Below, piece after piece: positions 7,395 to 16,698 of a stretch of DNA of 64,000 nt. Position 1 is the first letter of the stretch. The number at the start of each line of letters is the position of its first letter. The translations under genes were made by a program, and so were the position numbers. The stretch covers positions 7,312,501 through 7,376,500 of the forward strand of contig NZ_JACHNC010000001.1 of the NCBI RefSeq assembly GCF_014205215.1, given 5' to 3'. Under the pieces are notes generated by a model. It was not told where the DNA came from and searched no databases. It saw only the letters and a program-made list of their open reading frames with translations. Source of the stretch: Actinoplanes lobatus (GTDB lineage: Bacteria > Actinomycetota > Actinomycetes > Mycobacteriales > Micromonosporaceae).

Positions 7395-8645
7395 TCAGCA
7401 ATCGCTGGTGATGGGGTTGAGGGACACCCGGGTGCCGCGACGCCAGACAGCGCGGGTGTTGAGGGTGTCGCTGATGGTGGTGGTGGGGTCGCCGTCGACG
7501 AGCAGCAGGTCGGCGCGCAGTCCGGGCGCGATGCGGCCGCGGTCGTCGAGGTCGAACCGGCGGGCCGGGGTGCTGGTGGCCGCGCGCAGGGCCTGGACGG
7601 GCGTCAGACCGGCCCGCACGAGGTACTGCAGCTCGTGGTGGACGCTGGCGCCGTGTGCCAGACCGCCCAGGAACGGCAGGGCCACCGACGCGTCGGTGCC
7701 CACCAGGATGTCGACCCCGGCGGCGTGCAGGGCCTTCACGGAGGCGAGTACGTCGATGAGGCTGCCCTGCGGGTAGTGGCCGAAGCTGGAGCGCAGGGTC
7801 GTCATCCAGTCGTCGGGCAGCCGGGAGGCCACGCGGGAGTCGGCGGCGAGCTCGCCGCCGGTGATGCCCATCATCGAGGCGTTGAGGACCACACACGGCA
7901 CGACAAACGCACCGGAGCCGGCGACCAGGGCGATGATCTCGTCGGTGTGGGGCCGGTCCATGAACAGGTGCGCCAGGCCGTCGATCCCGGCCTCGATCGC
8001 CATCCGGGTGGCGTCGATGGTCAGCGCGTGAGCCACGGTGAGCATGCCGTGCCGTTTGGCCGCCGCCACGCCCGCGTCGAGTGTCGCCTGGTCCAGCATG
8101 GGCAGGCCGGGGTGGCCCTCGACGCTGCCGTCGTCGACCATGAACTTGATGTAGTCCGAGCCGGTCTCGACCAGTCGCGGGATGAACGCCACTGCCTGTT
8201 CCGGCGTGGTGGAGAACGGCATCACCGGCGGGACGGCCCCCGGAGGTGGGGTCGCGCCGGGTGGCGGCCCGGGCCGGAAGTCGTTGGGGAACAGCTCGCT
8301 GGGGTGTCCGCCGGGCGGGGTGATCCCGAAGCCGGACGAGCGCACGTCGGCGACCGTGTCGTTCTCGGTGATGTGGGCCCGGTTGTGCCGGGTGTTGGTG
8401 CCCTGCATCTCCAGCTCGGTCGTCACTCCGAACTGCAAGGCGAGGGCCAGGTTCGCGGAATTGGTGTGCACGTGCGCGTCGATCAGGCCGGGGAGCAGTG
8501 TCGCGCCTTTCGCGTCGACGATCGCCGCGTCTGCCGGTGGCTGCCCGCCCACCGCGGCGATCCGGCCGCCGTTCAAGAGCACGGTCGTGGCATCGAGCAC
8601 TTCGGTCCCATCGAAGACCCGTGCATTGGTGATTGCGGTTGTCAT
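7395..8645 (-). CDS. Metal-dependent amidohydrolase family protein
   Basis: A protein of about 416 residues of the amidohydrolase superfamily, in the imidazolonepropionase/prolidase-like branch. Start ATG 8645 is chosen because AAAGGTG precedes it; upstream residues of the longer frame look non-coding. Visible marks are the beta-sandwich N-terminus with GRIAAVGG, LPGLIDAHVHT (first metal HxH), a Lys in the YIKFM strand, HALT and HLF for the later His ligands, and GTDASV with the catalytic Asp. No signal peptide. It would hydrolyse a C-N or C-O bond in a cyclic or amide substrate in the cytoplasm; the substrate cannot be read. It is flanked by two TetR genes. Confidence 0.85.
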   Translation of the reverse strand: MTTAITNARVFDGTEVLDATTVLLNGGRIAAVGGQPPADAAIVDAKGATLLPGLIDAHVHTNSANLALALQFGVTTELEMQGTNTRHNRAHITENDTVADVRSSGFGITPPGGHPSELFPNDFRPGPPPGATPPPGAVPPVMPFSTTPEQAVAFIPRLVETGSDYIKFMVDDGSVEGHPGLPMLDQATLDAGVAAAKRHGMLTVAHALTIDATRMAIEAGIDGLAHLFMDRPHTDEIIALVAGSGAFVVPCVVLNASMMGITGGELAADSRVASRLPDDWMTTLRSSFGHYPQGSLIDVLASVKALHAAGVDILVGTDASVALPFLGGLAHGASVHHELQYLVRAGLTPVQALRAATSTPARRFDLDDRGRIAPGLRADLLLVDGDPTTTISDTLNTRAVWRRGTRVSLNPITSDC

Positions 8646-8734
8646 GGTGGTGCACCTTTCGTGGATGGCGCTGGCCATCGATGGCCGCCGGGTACGGCGG
8701 GCGCGGAGCCTGTTGGTCAGGATCACCGACGTCA

Positions 8735-8748
8735 ACGAACGCGTTCGT
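8735..8748. promoter_or_regulatory. TetR-type operator 1 upstream of amidohydrolase
   Basis: A perfect 14-base palindrome ACGAACGCGTTCGT, about 90 bases upstream of the amidohydrolase start. It shares its core with the sites at 7346 and 8780. Confidence 0.65.
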
Positions 8749-8779
8749 CAGAAACATACACTCAAAGGAACTAGTTCGC

Positions 8780-8795
8780 AACGAACATGTTCGTT
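8780..8795. promoter_or_regulatory. TetR-type operator 2 overlapping end of second TetR gene
   Basis: A perfect 16-base palindrome AACGAACATGTTCGTT. It overlaps the stop codon of the upstream TetR gene and lies 32 bases beyond operator 1. The pair brackets the likely amidohydrolase promoter. Confidence 0.65.
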
Positions 8796-9471
8796 AGGAG
8801 CGGGTTCCTCGGAGTTCCGGCCGCTGAGTTTCACGCAAGATCACCAAGCTCGGACGCTGATGCGGGCCTGCTGCCAGGCCAGCGGGGCCGCCGGCCCGAT
8901 AAGTGCCCCGACCCGACCCGGGTATCCGTCGATTACAGTCGCCGCGCAGGTAGCGGGTGACCATGTCGACCAGTTCGGTGGCGAAGGTGTCGACCGGCAC
9001 CGCGCTGGGAGCGGCCATCAGTTTGTGCGTGTTCATCTCGATGGTGAACAGGATCAGGTCGGCGGCCGTACCGACGTCGCCGACGCGGACGTCCGGGTGC
9101 CGGGAGAGCAGGTCGCGGATCTGGGCGGTCCGGATCCGGCCGTGCCGGTCGATCGCGTCGCGGACCAGGGCTTGGACCGTTTCCCGGAGGGCGCCCGGGG
9201 AGAGGTCCAGCCGGTCCGCTTCGGCCCACGTGCCGCGGTCGATGTGGCGGATCAGCAGCTGGGCGAGGATCGCGTCCTTGTTCGGGAAGTACTGGTACAG
9301 CGAGCCGATCGAGATACGGGCCTGCTCGGCGATGCGGTTGGTGGTGCCGGCGGCGTACCCGTACTCGGTGAAAACGTGAGCAGCCGCGGTCAGGATCCGC
9401 TCGCGGGGCAGCTCGGCGCGGACCTGACGAGCCTTGCGACGTGGTTGAAGACGGCGGTCGGCCGACGGCAC
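8794..9471 (-). CDS. TetR-family transcriptional regulator (second)
   Basis: A 225-residue TetR-family protein. The GTG at 9471 is chosen because GGGAGG lies 8 bases upstream; the frame continues further but reads as low-quality sequence. The helix-turn-helix is plain: ILTAAAHVFTEYGY, then the recognition region TTNRIAEQARISIGSLYQYF, followed by a C-terminal domain rich in Leu and Ala. The C-terminal 30 residues are basic and proline-rich and may be disordered. It lies upstream of the amidohydrolase gene on the same strand. Which of the two TetR proteins binds the shared palindromes is not settled by sequence alone. Confidence 0.82.
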   Translation of the reverse strand: MPSADRRLQPRRKARQVRAELPRERILTAAAHVFTEYGYAAGTTNRIAEQARISIGSLYQYFPNKDAILAQLLIRHIDRGTWAEADRLDLSPGALRETVQALVRDAIDRHGRIRTAQIRDLLSRHPDVRVGDVGTAADLILFTIEMNTHKLMAAPSAVPVDTFATELVDMVTRYLRGDCNRRIPGSGRGTYRAGGPAGLAAGPHQRPSLVILRETQRPELRGTRS

Positions 9472-10063
9472 CTCGACACCCTCCCAGGCGACAGAATGCG
9501 GTGAGCGCCGACAGGCGGGCAGCGCACACGGGCAGAACGGCCAGCGCCGAGACCGAGCACACGACCATCGTGAGGCCCATGGCGGTGGCGGCGACGCTGC
9601 CGACCAGGAACTACGGCAAGCCCGCGGTGAGCAGGCCGCGCAGGCCACGCCACCGGACACGTCGCATTGATGACCGGAGATGCTCCGGTCGTGGAAGACG
9701 ACCTCGACCGGATTGAAGCCGCATTCACCGGCACAACGCTGGCCGGCCTGCCGAACGGGCAGGCATCGTCGTGCCGAGCCCGCCGGCGCCGGAGCTACGG
9801 GCGTTCGTCCAGGCCGCCGCGTCGTCCGCACCCTGGCCGCCTACCGGGACTACGACGAAGACGAACAGGTCGGTAAAGGCGAGTTCGAGCTCTACGTACA
9901 CGGCCGGCATCGACCGGACGAACCTGGCGTCCGACGTGCCGCTGCCGCCTCCCGTCGCGACACTGGAACGAGCCCTGTACGACCGCCTGCGCACCGACGC
10001 CGACCTGCACGCCCGCGTACCCGATCGGACGCGTCATCGCCCAGACCGGACAAAACCAACCGG
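9472..10063. pseudogene. Decayed DNA with a membrane-protein remnant
   Basis: No intact gene is seen. On the minus strand about 9495-9640 reads as hydrophobic membrane-like sequence (VAATAMGLTMVVCSVSALAVLPVC) interrupted by a stop, suggesting the tail of a transporter. On the plus strand about 9675-10050 there are coding-like stretches in shifting frames (DDLDRIEAAFTG, then LASDVPLPPPVATLERALYDRL) that I cannot assign. Confidence 0.35.
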
Positions 10064-12876
10064 TCAGACGACGACGTCAGTGGCAGGACGTCGATCCGCA
10101 CCTGCGAGTTTGATTCGGATGATGTCGGCGTCGGGATGGTGGAGCTCATCCAGGATGGTCAGAGCGTGCTGCCATGCGGTGCTGGCCGGTTCGGGTTGGG
10201 CGGCGGCGTGATGTGTGTCCCCGATGCGACTGAGGACGTCAGCTTCTCCGTGACGGTCGCCGAGGTGTTGGAACAGGCGCAGAGCGTGCTGGTAGCAGCC
10301 CAGGGCCTGATGATGGTCGCCCCGGCGGTGGTGAGCGAGGCCGAGGCTGTCCCAAACGGGCGCCTGCCCCCGCGGATCGTCCAGGTCCTGGGAGAGTGCC
10401 AGCGCCTGTCGACAGTGACGCAGGCCTTGTTCATGGTCGCCGAGGTGGATGTGGTAGCAGCCGATGTCATTCAGTGCGTAGGCCTGCCCGACTCGACGCC
10501 CGGTGCTCCGGTAGAGGCGCAGGGAGTGCTCGGCGTGGCTGAGCGCCTCGCGATGGCGGCCTCGCCGATGTGACAACAGGCCGAGGTTGAGGTGAACACG
10601 AGCCTGCCCGGCCTGGTCGTCGAGCTCGACGAACACCTCCAGCGCCCGTCGGGCATGAATGGTGGCCTCCTCGTCGCGGCTCAGCCGGGTGTTGGCGTGC
10701 GCGAGGCCGCGATGGGCGTTGCCTTGTGCGGTCCTATCGCCCAGGCGCAACGCCGCGTCCAGTGCGGTCCGCTGGGTAGCGGCCATGTCGCGCCAGTGCC
10801 CGCAACGGTCGAGAAAGACCCACAGGATCCGGGCGAGCTGCCAGGTGTGGGTGTCGAACCCGGCGTTGGCGGCGTAGTCAACGGCCGCGAGGAGTATCCC
10901 GTGTTCGGTGGTGAACCAGTGCATGGCCTGCCGGAGGTCGACCAGGTCCTCGGGCGTCACTCCGTCAGCGGGTCCGGCCGGTGTGATCGGGTCCCGGTGG
11001 GGGTGCAGCAGCAGCAGCGCGGCGGTATGAGCGGTGTGCAGGTAGTGATCGAGTATCCGGCGTGACCCTGCCCGCCGTTCATTGTCAGGGCCGGGAGGCA
11101 CCTGTTCGGCCGCGAACAGCCGAACCAGGTCGTGCATGCGGTAACGGCCGGCTGTCGGTTCCTGCACCAGGTGACCGGCGATGAGCTGGCGTAGCAGGCT
11201 GCTGACCCGGGCGGTGGGCAGGGCCGCCAAGCTGGCGGCGGCGGGCAGGCTAAGATCCGGCCCAGGGGAAAGGCCGAGCAGCGCGAATACCCGGGCCGCG
11301 TCGGGTGGCAGGGCTTGGTAGGAGCTTGCCAGTACGGCCCGCAGGTTGACTGCCAGCTCACCGCCGTCCAACGCGTCGAGCCGGGTGGCGGCGCTGCGCA
11401 TCTCGGTGGCCAGGACAGCCAACGGCAACCCCGGGCATGACGCGGCGCGTGCGGCCACAATGCTCAGTGCCAGCGGCAGACCCGTACACCAGTGCAGAAT
11501 GGCGGCCACCGCCGCGGGCTCCGCTGCGATCCGGTCCGTGCCGAGCTCGGCGGTGAGCAGTTCGCGGGCCTCACCGTCGGTGAGAACGTCCAGCGTCATC
11601 GGCAGGGCACCGTACTCGCAGAGCAGGCCTGGTAGTTGGCGGCGGCTGGTGACCAGCACCGTGCAATGCGGGGTACCGGGGAGTAACGGAGCGACCTGGG
11701 CGCTGTCCCGGGCGTGGTCGATGATGATCAGCATTCGCCTGTTCGCGATCAGGCTTCGGTACAGTGCGGCTTGGGCGTCAGGATCGGACGGGACGGCCGA
11801 CGAATCGACTCCGAGGGCGTCGAGGAACATCCGGACCGCTGTCGCAGACGTCACGGGCTTGTTGGCCGGGTCGAAGCCCCGCAGGTTCACGTAGAGCTGC
11901 CCATCGGGAAAGCGGGCGACATGGTCGTGGGCCCAGCGCATCGCCAGCCACGTCTTTCCGATACCGCCGGCGCCGCCGATCACCACGGGGGCCGACTCGT
12001 GGGAGGTGTCCAGCGCGGCGTTGAGTTCGGCGAGTACGGCGGTTCTGCCGGCGAATCGACGCGGTGCCGCCGGGAGTTGACGCGGCACCGGCGGCGGTTG
12101 TTTGGATGGCTGGCTGGCGGCGGTCGTCACAGAAAGGTCCAGCGCCACGTCCGCGGTCAGGATCCGCTGGTGCAGTTGCCGCAGTGCCGGGCCCGGATCG
12201 GCACCGAGGGTGTCGGCCAGCCGCAACCGCATCCGCTGGTAGGTCCCCAGCGCGTCGGCCTGCCGGCCGCTGCGGTACTGAGCCAGCATCACCTGGGCGC
12301 CGAGCCGCTCGTCCAAGGGGTGGACATCGGCGAAAGCCATCAACTCGGGCAGCAAACGCCCGTGTTGCCCAGCGCGGAGTCCTGCCTCGTTGCGATCCAG
12401 GACGGCTGCCCGCCATCGGCCACGCAACCCGTCGCGAACGGTGTTTGCCCACGGAGTGTCCAGGACGCCGAACGGGTCTCCCCGCCACAGGCTGAGCGCC
12501 AGTTCGTACAGGTCGACAGCGGTGTCGTCGTCCTCGGCGGTGCGTGCCCGGGCCAGCAGGGAGTCGAACCGGTGCAGGTCCACCGTCGCCGGATCGACGG
12601 TCAGGACGTAACCACCGGGACGCCGTACGATGCCGGCCTCGGTGGTCGAGGCCAGGGCACGTCGCAGCCGCGACAGGTAGCTGCGCAGCGCTGCGGACGC
12701 GCGCTGCGGCGGACATTCCCCCACACCCGCGCCGCGATCCGCTCAGCCGGTACCGCATGGTTAGCGTCGACCAGCAGCGCCGCCAGGACACATCGCTGCC
12801 GAGCATGGCCGAGGTCGATGACGTCGTCGTCGATGGCTGCTTCGATGTCGCCCAACAGGCGGAACTCTATCGCCAT
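10064..12876 (-). pseudogene. AfsR-like SARP regulator with NB-ARC and TPR domains (frameshifted)
   Basis: A large SARP regulator of about 937 residues in order: OmpR-type winged helix (MAIEFRLLGDIEA start at 12876), BTAD domain, NB-ARC ATPase (Walker A GGAGGIGKT, Walker B-like MLIIIDHARD) and C-terminal TPR repeats of about 40 residues. The layout matches AfsR, which switches on secondary-metabolite genes after nucleotide binding. The reading frame breaks inside the winged helix: RIAARVWG is in one frame and ECPPQRASAALRSYLSRLRR in another. The break falls on a run of five C (plus strand 12718-12722); a sixth would restore the family consensus. So this is either a recent pseudogene or an assembly error. 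TTCAACA repeats lie upstream of it. Confidence 0.85.
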
Positions 12877-12996
12877 TCGACCTCCGCCCCCTGCTCCAGC
12901 CAGCTATCAGTGTCGATGCCGCCTCAACCGTGACCGTCGATCTGTCCTCGATCCGATCACACGTCCGTAGCCGATGACAGCCCGCTGTCCAGGCAA

Positions 12997-13025
12997 TTCA
13001 ACAAACGCTGCAGGTCTGTTCAACA
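12997..13025. promoter_or_regulatory. Paired TTCAACA heptamers, possible SARP binding site
   Basis: Two identical TTCAACA heptamers start at 12997 and 13019, exactly 22 bases (two helical turns) apart. They lie between the SARP gene and the divergent secreted-protein gene. SARP proteins are known to bind heptameric direct repeats spaced 11 or 22 bases just before the -10 box. Binding here is inferred. Confidence 0.5.
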
Positions 13026-13127
13026 CCGGCCGCGCAACCTGAACTCATGCACGGCCCAATGCCGAGGCGGTAAGGCGCCGACCGCACATGTGGATGGCGC
13101 GCCGGATCTCACGACAGGAGCACCACG

Positions 13128-13661
13128 TTGTTTACCAAGTACTTTCACATCCCGGCTCGATTCACTCCGGCACGCACATGCACCGCCGCCGTGCTGCTGG
13201 TCAGCGGGGTCCTGGTAGCCGTGACGGGCACGGCCGGATCCGCCCAGGCCGCCGGGCAGACGGACTTGGTCCTGATCGACACCGATCGCATCGATGTCGC
13301 GTTGATCTACCCGCCGCTGCCGAACAACTTCGAGCCAACCGGGCCCGCCCGGTTCCTGTGGCAGCCCGACTTCGCGTCCAACACCTACACGCCGAAGTTG
13401 GAGGCCGTGGTCGCTATGCGAGACGCATCAGGATTCTGCGGCAAGGTCAAGATTACGGCCTACGACGCCGCCAACACGGTTATCGATCGGGCACAATCGT
13501 TTCCACTGTGTCCCACCTCCAACAGCATCGATTTCGACCCTGCCGAGCCGACGTTGTCGGCGATCCCCGAGGCCGACCTGCACCATGTGACGGTGGAGGC
13601 GATGCTCCAGTTGGCGCCGGGTGGATACGCGCGGCAGGCCGCGGTCGACGTATATCCGTGA
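13128..13661 (+). CDS. Secreted hypothetical protein
   Basis: A 177-residue protein starting at TTG 13128, with CAGGAG 7 bases upstream and no better start. Residues about 1-40 form a signal peptide: basic N-region, hydrophobic stretch AVLLVSGVLVAVTGTAGSA, cleavage near AQAAG. The mature part of about 137 residues is probably beta-rich, with one pair of cysteines (CGK and CPT) that could form a disulfide. No known family. It diverges from the SARP gene and has the TTCAACA pair upstream, so it may be a SARP target. A hairpin follows the stop. Confidence 0.7.
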   Translation: MFTKYFHIPARFTPARTCTAAVLLVSGVLVAVTGTAGSAQAAGQTDLVLIDTDRIDVALIYPPLPNNFEPTGPARFLWQPDFASNTYTPKLEAVVAMRDASGFCGKVKITAYDAANTVIDRAQSFPLCPTSNSIDFDPAEPTLSAIPEADLHHVTVEAMLQLAPGGYARQAAVDVYP

Positions 13662-13672
13662 CCTGATCTATC

Positions 13673-13693
13673 CGCGGGCCACGAAAGCCCGCG
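13673..13693 (+). terminator. Hairpin after secreted protein gene
   Basis: A 7-base perfect stem CGCGGGC/GCCCGCG with a CACGAAA loop, starting 12 bases after the stop at 13661. No clear T-tract. Confidence 0.5.
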
Positions 13694-13908
13694 CGGGCCG
13701 GCAACCCTGGAGGCGGCGGAGGGCGGAGAACGTTAGTCCAGTTGCCGTTGTCGCAGGTAGGCCAAGACCGCTTCGCCGGGTGGTGGGGCCTTACCCCCCC
13801 AGGGCCCCGGCAAAGCCGTGAAGGTGTCCGACGTGGGGGATCTGGAGTAGAAGCGTCGCTGTTGGGCGCAGCAAGACGGGCATGACCGGTTCGGAAGATC
13901 ATTAAGGG

Positions 13909-13945
13909 TCCTGACAGGGGTCCGAAGGTTCCTGACAGGGGTCCG
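13909..13945. repeat. Tandem 16-base direct repeat
   Basis: TCCTGACAGGGGTCCG occurs at 13909-13924 and again at 13930-13945, a 21-base period. It lies just upstream of the resolvase fragment. It could be a recombination or regulator site; function unknown. Confidence 0.5.
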
Positions 13946-13968
13946 GGCGTGGCGGCGCTCGACTCCGC

Positions 13969-14105
13969 CTCGACCGGCTCTCGCGGTCCCTGGCCGACCT
14001 GATCACCACCGTTGGCGAGCTGCGCCGCGACGTCGGGTTCCCTCACTGCACGAGAACCTCGACACCACCACACCCGGCGGAAGGGGGCAGGTATTCCGTG
14101 TACCT
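13969..14105 (+). pseudogene. Serine resolvase/invertase fragment
   Basis: A short remnant of a small serine recombinase. LDRLSRSLADLITTVGELRRDVGF matches the conserved resolvase segment after the catalytic domain's helix; after a frameshift comes LHENLDTTTPGG, the standard continuation. The catalytic serine region and the DNA-binding tail are missing. It marks past mobile-element activity at this site. Confidence 0.6.
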
Positions 14106-14126
14106 GGAGCCCGAATACCAGAAGCG

Positions 14127-14162
14127 CCGCAGACCGGGAGCCTGATGGCTCCCGGTCTGCGG
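14127..14162. terminator. Strong 16-base hairpin terminator
   Basis: A perfect inverted repeat (CCGCAGACCGGGAGCC and complement) around a TGAT loop, followed by TTGTTG. It lies between the resolvase remnant and the 3' end of the secreted-protein gene at 14202, and would stop minus-strand transcription from that gene too. Confidence 0.7.
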
Positions 14163-14201
14163 TTGTTGTGGAGGGTCGAGCTCGGCGTATTACCCCGCGC
14201 G

Positions 14202-15269
14202 TCAGGCGCCGAGCATCCTCAGGGTGATGTCGTCGATCGCGAAGTCGTTGCCGGTGTGGAGCGTGGACCCGTTGCGGATCTCGATCTTGACCGTAGGGGC
14301 GTACTCCACGATGTCCTTGACCTCGACCACTTCTCCGGCGTTGCCGTCCAGTTTCACCTGGGTCGCGACCGGCTTGCCGTTGATGACCACTGTCAGATCG
14401 CCTCCGACGCCGGTCTGGTCATAGACGTTCATCGCGTTCATGCTGAACTCGTAGGTGGGGACTTCGAAGGCGTAGGTGGCGTACAGCGCCCAGTTCTTGC
14501 CGCTGAACTTGTTAGCTCCGGCCCACGCGGTGTCGGTCGTCACCACCTGCGTGTCAGGGTTCGTCTTTGTCACTACGGCGTGCGCCGCGATCACCGATCC
14601 CGCGTCCACGATGTACTCCTGCGCAGCGGTCGTGCCGGGGGTGAAGGCCTTGTTGACCTCGAACCGGCCGGGGGTGGGACCGCCCGTGGACTGCGGGATG
14701 TCGGCCACGGCGTTCGCGGTGTCCAGGTGGATCTGGGTGAGCGTGTACCCCTGGGCGATGGCTTCGGAGCTGAGGCGGTACGTGACCTTGATCTGGGTGG
14801 CCGAGGAGGGGCTGACCTCGATGGTGCCGACCTGGGTGTTCTGTCCGGCGATCAGCTTGTAGGTCTCGACGGGCTTGGTGAGGGTGACGGTCTGTCCCCA
14901 GACGAGAGCGCCCTTCTTGTCCTCGGTGCTGAACCCATTGACGATCATCTTGCGGCTGTCGAAGTTGATGTCCGCCCACAGCTCGTGGGTTTGCTTCGGG
15001 TTCATGCCGAGGGTGTAACGGCCCTCCCCGTACATGGTGTCGTCGTTGATGCTGTCCCGGCCCCAGCCGCCCTGCACGTCATCGCTGACGTAGCGGAGTT
15101 CGGTGCTGGTGCCCTCAGGGAGAGGGCCGTCCCACTCGAAGTCGCCGCCCTGGACGAGGTTCGGGTTGGTGTCGGCGGCACCGGCCGCGGCGCTCGGGGA
15201 TGCGGTTGTCAGGGCCATCGACGCTGCCGCGGCCGTGGTAGCCAGGGCTGCGGCGAGTTTCTTGTTCAT
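14202..15269 (-). CDS. Secreted protein, carbohydrate-binding-like
   Basis: A 355-residue exported protein. The ATG at 15269 follows a GGAG ribosome site and begins a classic signal peptide (MNKKLAAALATTAAAASMALTTASPSAAA). The mature protein starts with NLVQGGDFEWDGPLP and ends with NDFAIDDITLRM, a start and finish typical of jelly-roll carbohydrate-binding or DUF642-like domains (GDFE...FAIDDI). The middle holds repeated Thr/Val-rich strands. No catalytic motif is visible. It probably acts outside the cell or in the wall. No co-transcribed partner is seen; a terminator lies after it. Confidence 0.72.
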   Translation of the reverse strand: MNKKLAAALATTAAAASMALTTASPSAAAGAADTNPNLVQGGDFEWDGPLPEGTSTELRYVSDDVQGGWGRDSINDDTMYGEGRYTLGMNPKQTHELWADINFDSRKMIVNGFSTEDKKGALVWGQTVTLTKPVETYKLIAGQNTQVGTIEVSPSSATQIKVTYRLSSEAIAQGYTLTQIHLDTANAVADIPQSTGGPTPGRFEVNKAFTPGTTAAQEYIVDAGSVIAAHAVVTKTNPDTQVVTTDTAWAGANKFSGKNWALYATYAFEVPTYEFSMNAMNVYDQTGVGGDLTVVINGKPVATQVKLDGNAGEVVEVKDIVEYAPTVKIEIRNGSTLHTGNDFAIDDITLRMLGA

Positions 15270-15735
15270 TTCGGCTCCTTCTATCAGGCGGTTCGGTGTC
15301 CCCAGGGACGTCCTTGGGCCAACCACCTCATCGCGTCCGGCGCTGATGTAACGCTATGTAGTTTTCGTTGGGCGCCCAATGGGCCCTTGCCACGGAGTTT
15401 GCAGGCCTAAGGTCCCTCCCGGTGCCGACTTTGAGGGAGGTCCCCGGCCGTGGTGATCCCATCGTGATGGACTCATTGCTCAGGGTTACGTCTCGGCGAA
15501 TATTTGCAGGTCAAGGTAATGAAGAAGCCGGGTGATCGGGCACTGGCTCCGACGATATAGGCCGTCCAGATGATGCGGCGTCAACCGATCACGGTGCCCG
15601 CGGGGTCGCGGTGACGGGGTCCGTTGCCGGTTCGGGTTCGGCGAAGAAGGCTCACGGAGCGTTACGCATGCGGGATTTCGCCCTGTGCCGCTGGGATCCC
15701 GCCGCCCCACCACACGTGCAGAGGAGTACGGACAT
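15270..15735. other. Intergenic stretch without a recognisable gene
   Basis: No convincing coding sequence is seen on either strand. It contains the upstream region of the secreted-protein gene and, further on, decayed sequence merging into the pseudogene cluster. Confidence 0.5.
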
Positions 15736-15882
15736 CCATGCAGACGACTTCGGAAATCGACATGTGGCTCCTGCACCGTCCACCTGACCGGCGGAGACGT
15801 AACCCAGACAGAGCCGGACGGAACCGTACTGGCGTGTCTGAGCTGCCCGCTCTCGGCAGTGACCCTCGAATCCGACGATGAG
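15736..15882 (+). pseudogene. 2Fe-2S ferredoxin-like domain fragment
   Basis: About 48 residues resembling the C-terminal [2Fe-2S] domain of oxidoreductases: CRRLRKSTCGSCTVHLTGG, then EPDGTVLACLSCPLSAVTL. This gives the cysteine pattern C-x7-8-C-x2-C followed by a final LAC. The flavin and NAD domains that normally precede it are missing and there is no start signal. Treated as a remnant. Confidence 0.45.
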
Positions 15883-15905
15883 TCCCTGACAGCGACGAGG
15901 GTGCC

Positions 15906-16040
15906 GGTCGCCCGCTCGGCCGCACCGTCACCTACCGGCGGATCCCGGGCGCCGACCTCGAAGCCATGATGCGGCGGCGCGGCGCGAGCCAGACCATGAC
16001 CCAGGGCATGGCCGACCGGCGGTCGAGGACTGAGCGCGGT
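15906..16040 (+). pseudogene. NmrA-like NAD(P)-binding reductase fragment
   Basis: About 45 residues, GRPLGRTVTYRRIPGADLEAM followed by MRRRGASQTMTQGMAD, match the C-terminal half of NmrA/SDR-type quinone reductase-like proteins. The Rossmann N-terminus is absent and the following frame is disordered. A remnant directly after the ferredoxin fragment. Confidence 0.45.
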
Positions 16041-16250
16041 CGGCCGGCTCGACAGCCCCGCCCTCCGGTCACGTTCTCGTGTTACCCCGTTCCCGGGCCA
16101 GAGGCCGACCACGAGATCAAACAACCCACCCGGCCACGATCACGGCCGGGCCGTCAGCCGAGGATTCCACCGGCACGTGACCGCCACACCCGTGACACCA
16201 CGCGCCCGGCCAGCACCCCGGACTGAACAAAACTAAAGATCTCAGAGACG

Positions 16251-16685
16251 CTCGACAAATTCCACATCGACGCCCTGACCGCCCAGTTCGTCCTGCATCC
16301 CGAATGGTTCGACGTGGTCGTCGCCAGCAACCTGTTCGGCGACATCCTCTCCGATCTCGGCCCCGCCTGCACCGGCACGCTCGGCATCGCACCGAGCGCG
16401 AACATCAACCCCGAGCGCGATCACCCGAGCCTGTTCGAGCCGGTGCACGGCTCCGCGCCGGACATCGCCGGCAAGGGCATCGCCAACCCCGTCGGCCAGA
16501 TCTGGTGCGGCTCGATGATGCTGGAACACCTCGGCCACCCCGAGGCGGCCGGCCACCTGCTCGGCGCGATCGAGGACGTCCTGGCGTACGGACCCGGGCA
16601 AGCGCCGCTGACCCCCGACCTGGGCGGCACCGGGACGACGACCGAGCTGGCCGACGCGATCGCCCAGCGGGTCCGCGAACGCTGA
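16251..16685 (+). pseudogene. Tartrate/malate dehydrogenase-type C-terminal fragment
   Basis: About 145 residues matching the C-terminal part of the isocitrate/isopropylmalate dehydrogenase superfamily, closest in look to decarboxylating D-malate/tartrate dehydrogenases. Visible are FHIDALTAQFVLHPEWFDVVVASNLFGDILSD (catalytic and metal Asp residues), SANINPERDHPSLFEPVHGSAPDIAGKG and the final GTGTTTELADAI. A full enzyme has about 350 residues; the first 200, including the NAD and substrate arginines, are missing and no ribosome site is present. It lost its 5' part, so it is probably non-functional. Confidence 0.8.
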
Positions 16686-16698
16686 GCGCGCCCGGGTG

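Noticed and set aside
8182..9504. Long plus-strand open frame across the amidohydrolase and TetR genes
   Set aside because: It is antisense to two genes with clear domains; high-GC DNA gives long open frames on the opposite strand.
9667..10211. Small plus-strand genes between the TetR gene and the AfsR-like gene
   Set aside because: Coding-like patches change frame every 100 bases or so and have no start signals; described as decayed DNA instead.
11714..12970. Plus-strand frame of 418 codons opposite the AfsR-like gene
   Set aside because: No domain or ribosome site, and it is antisense to the NB-ARC and BTAD coding region.
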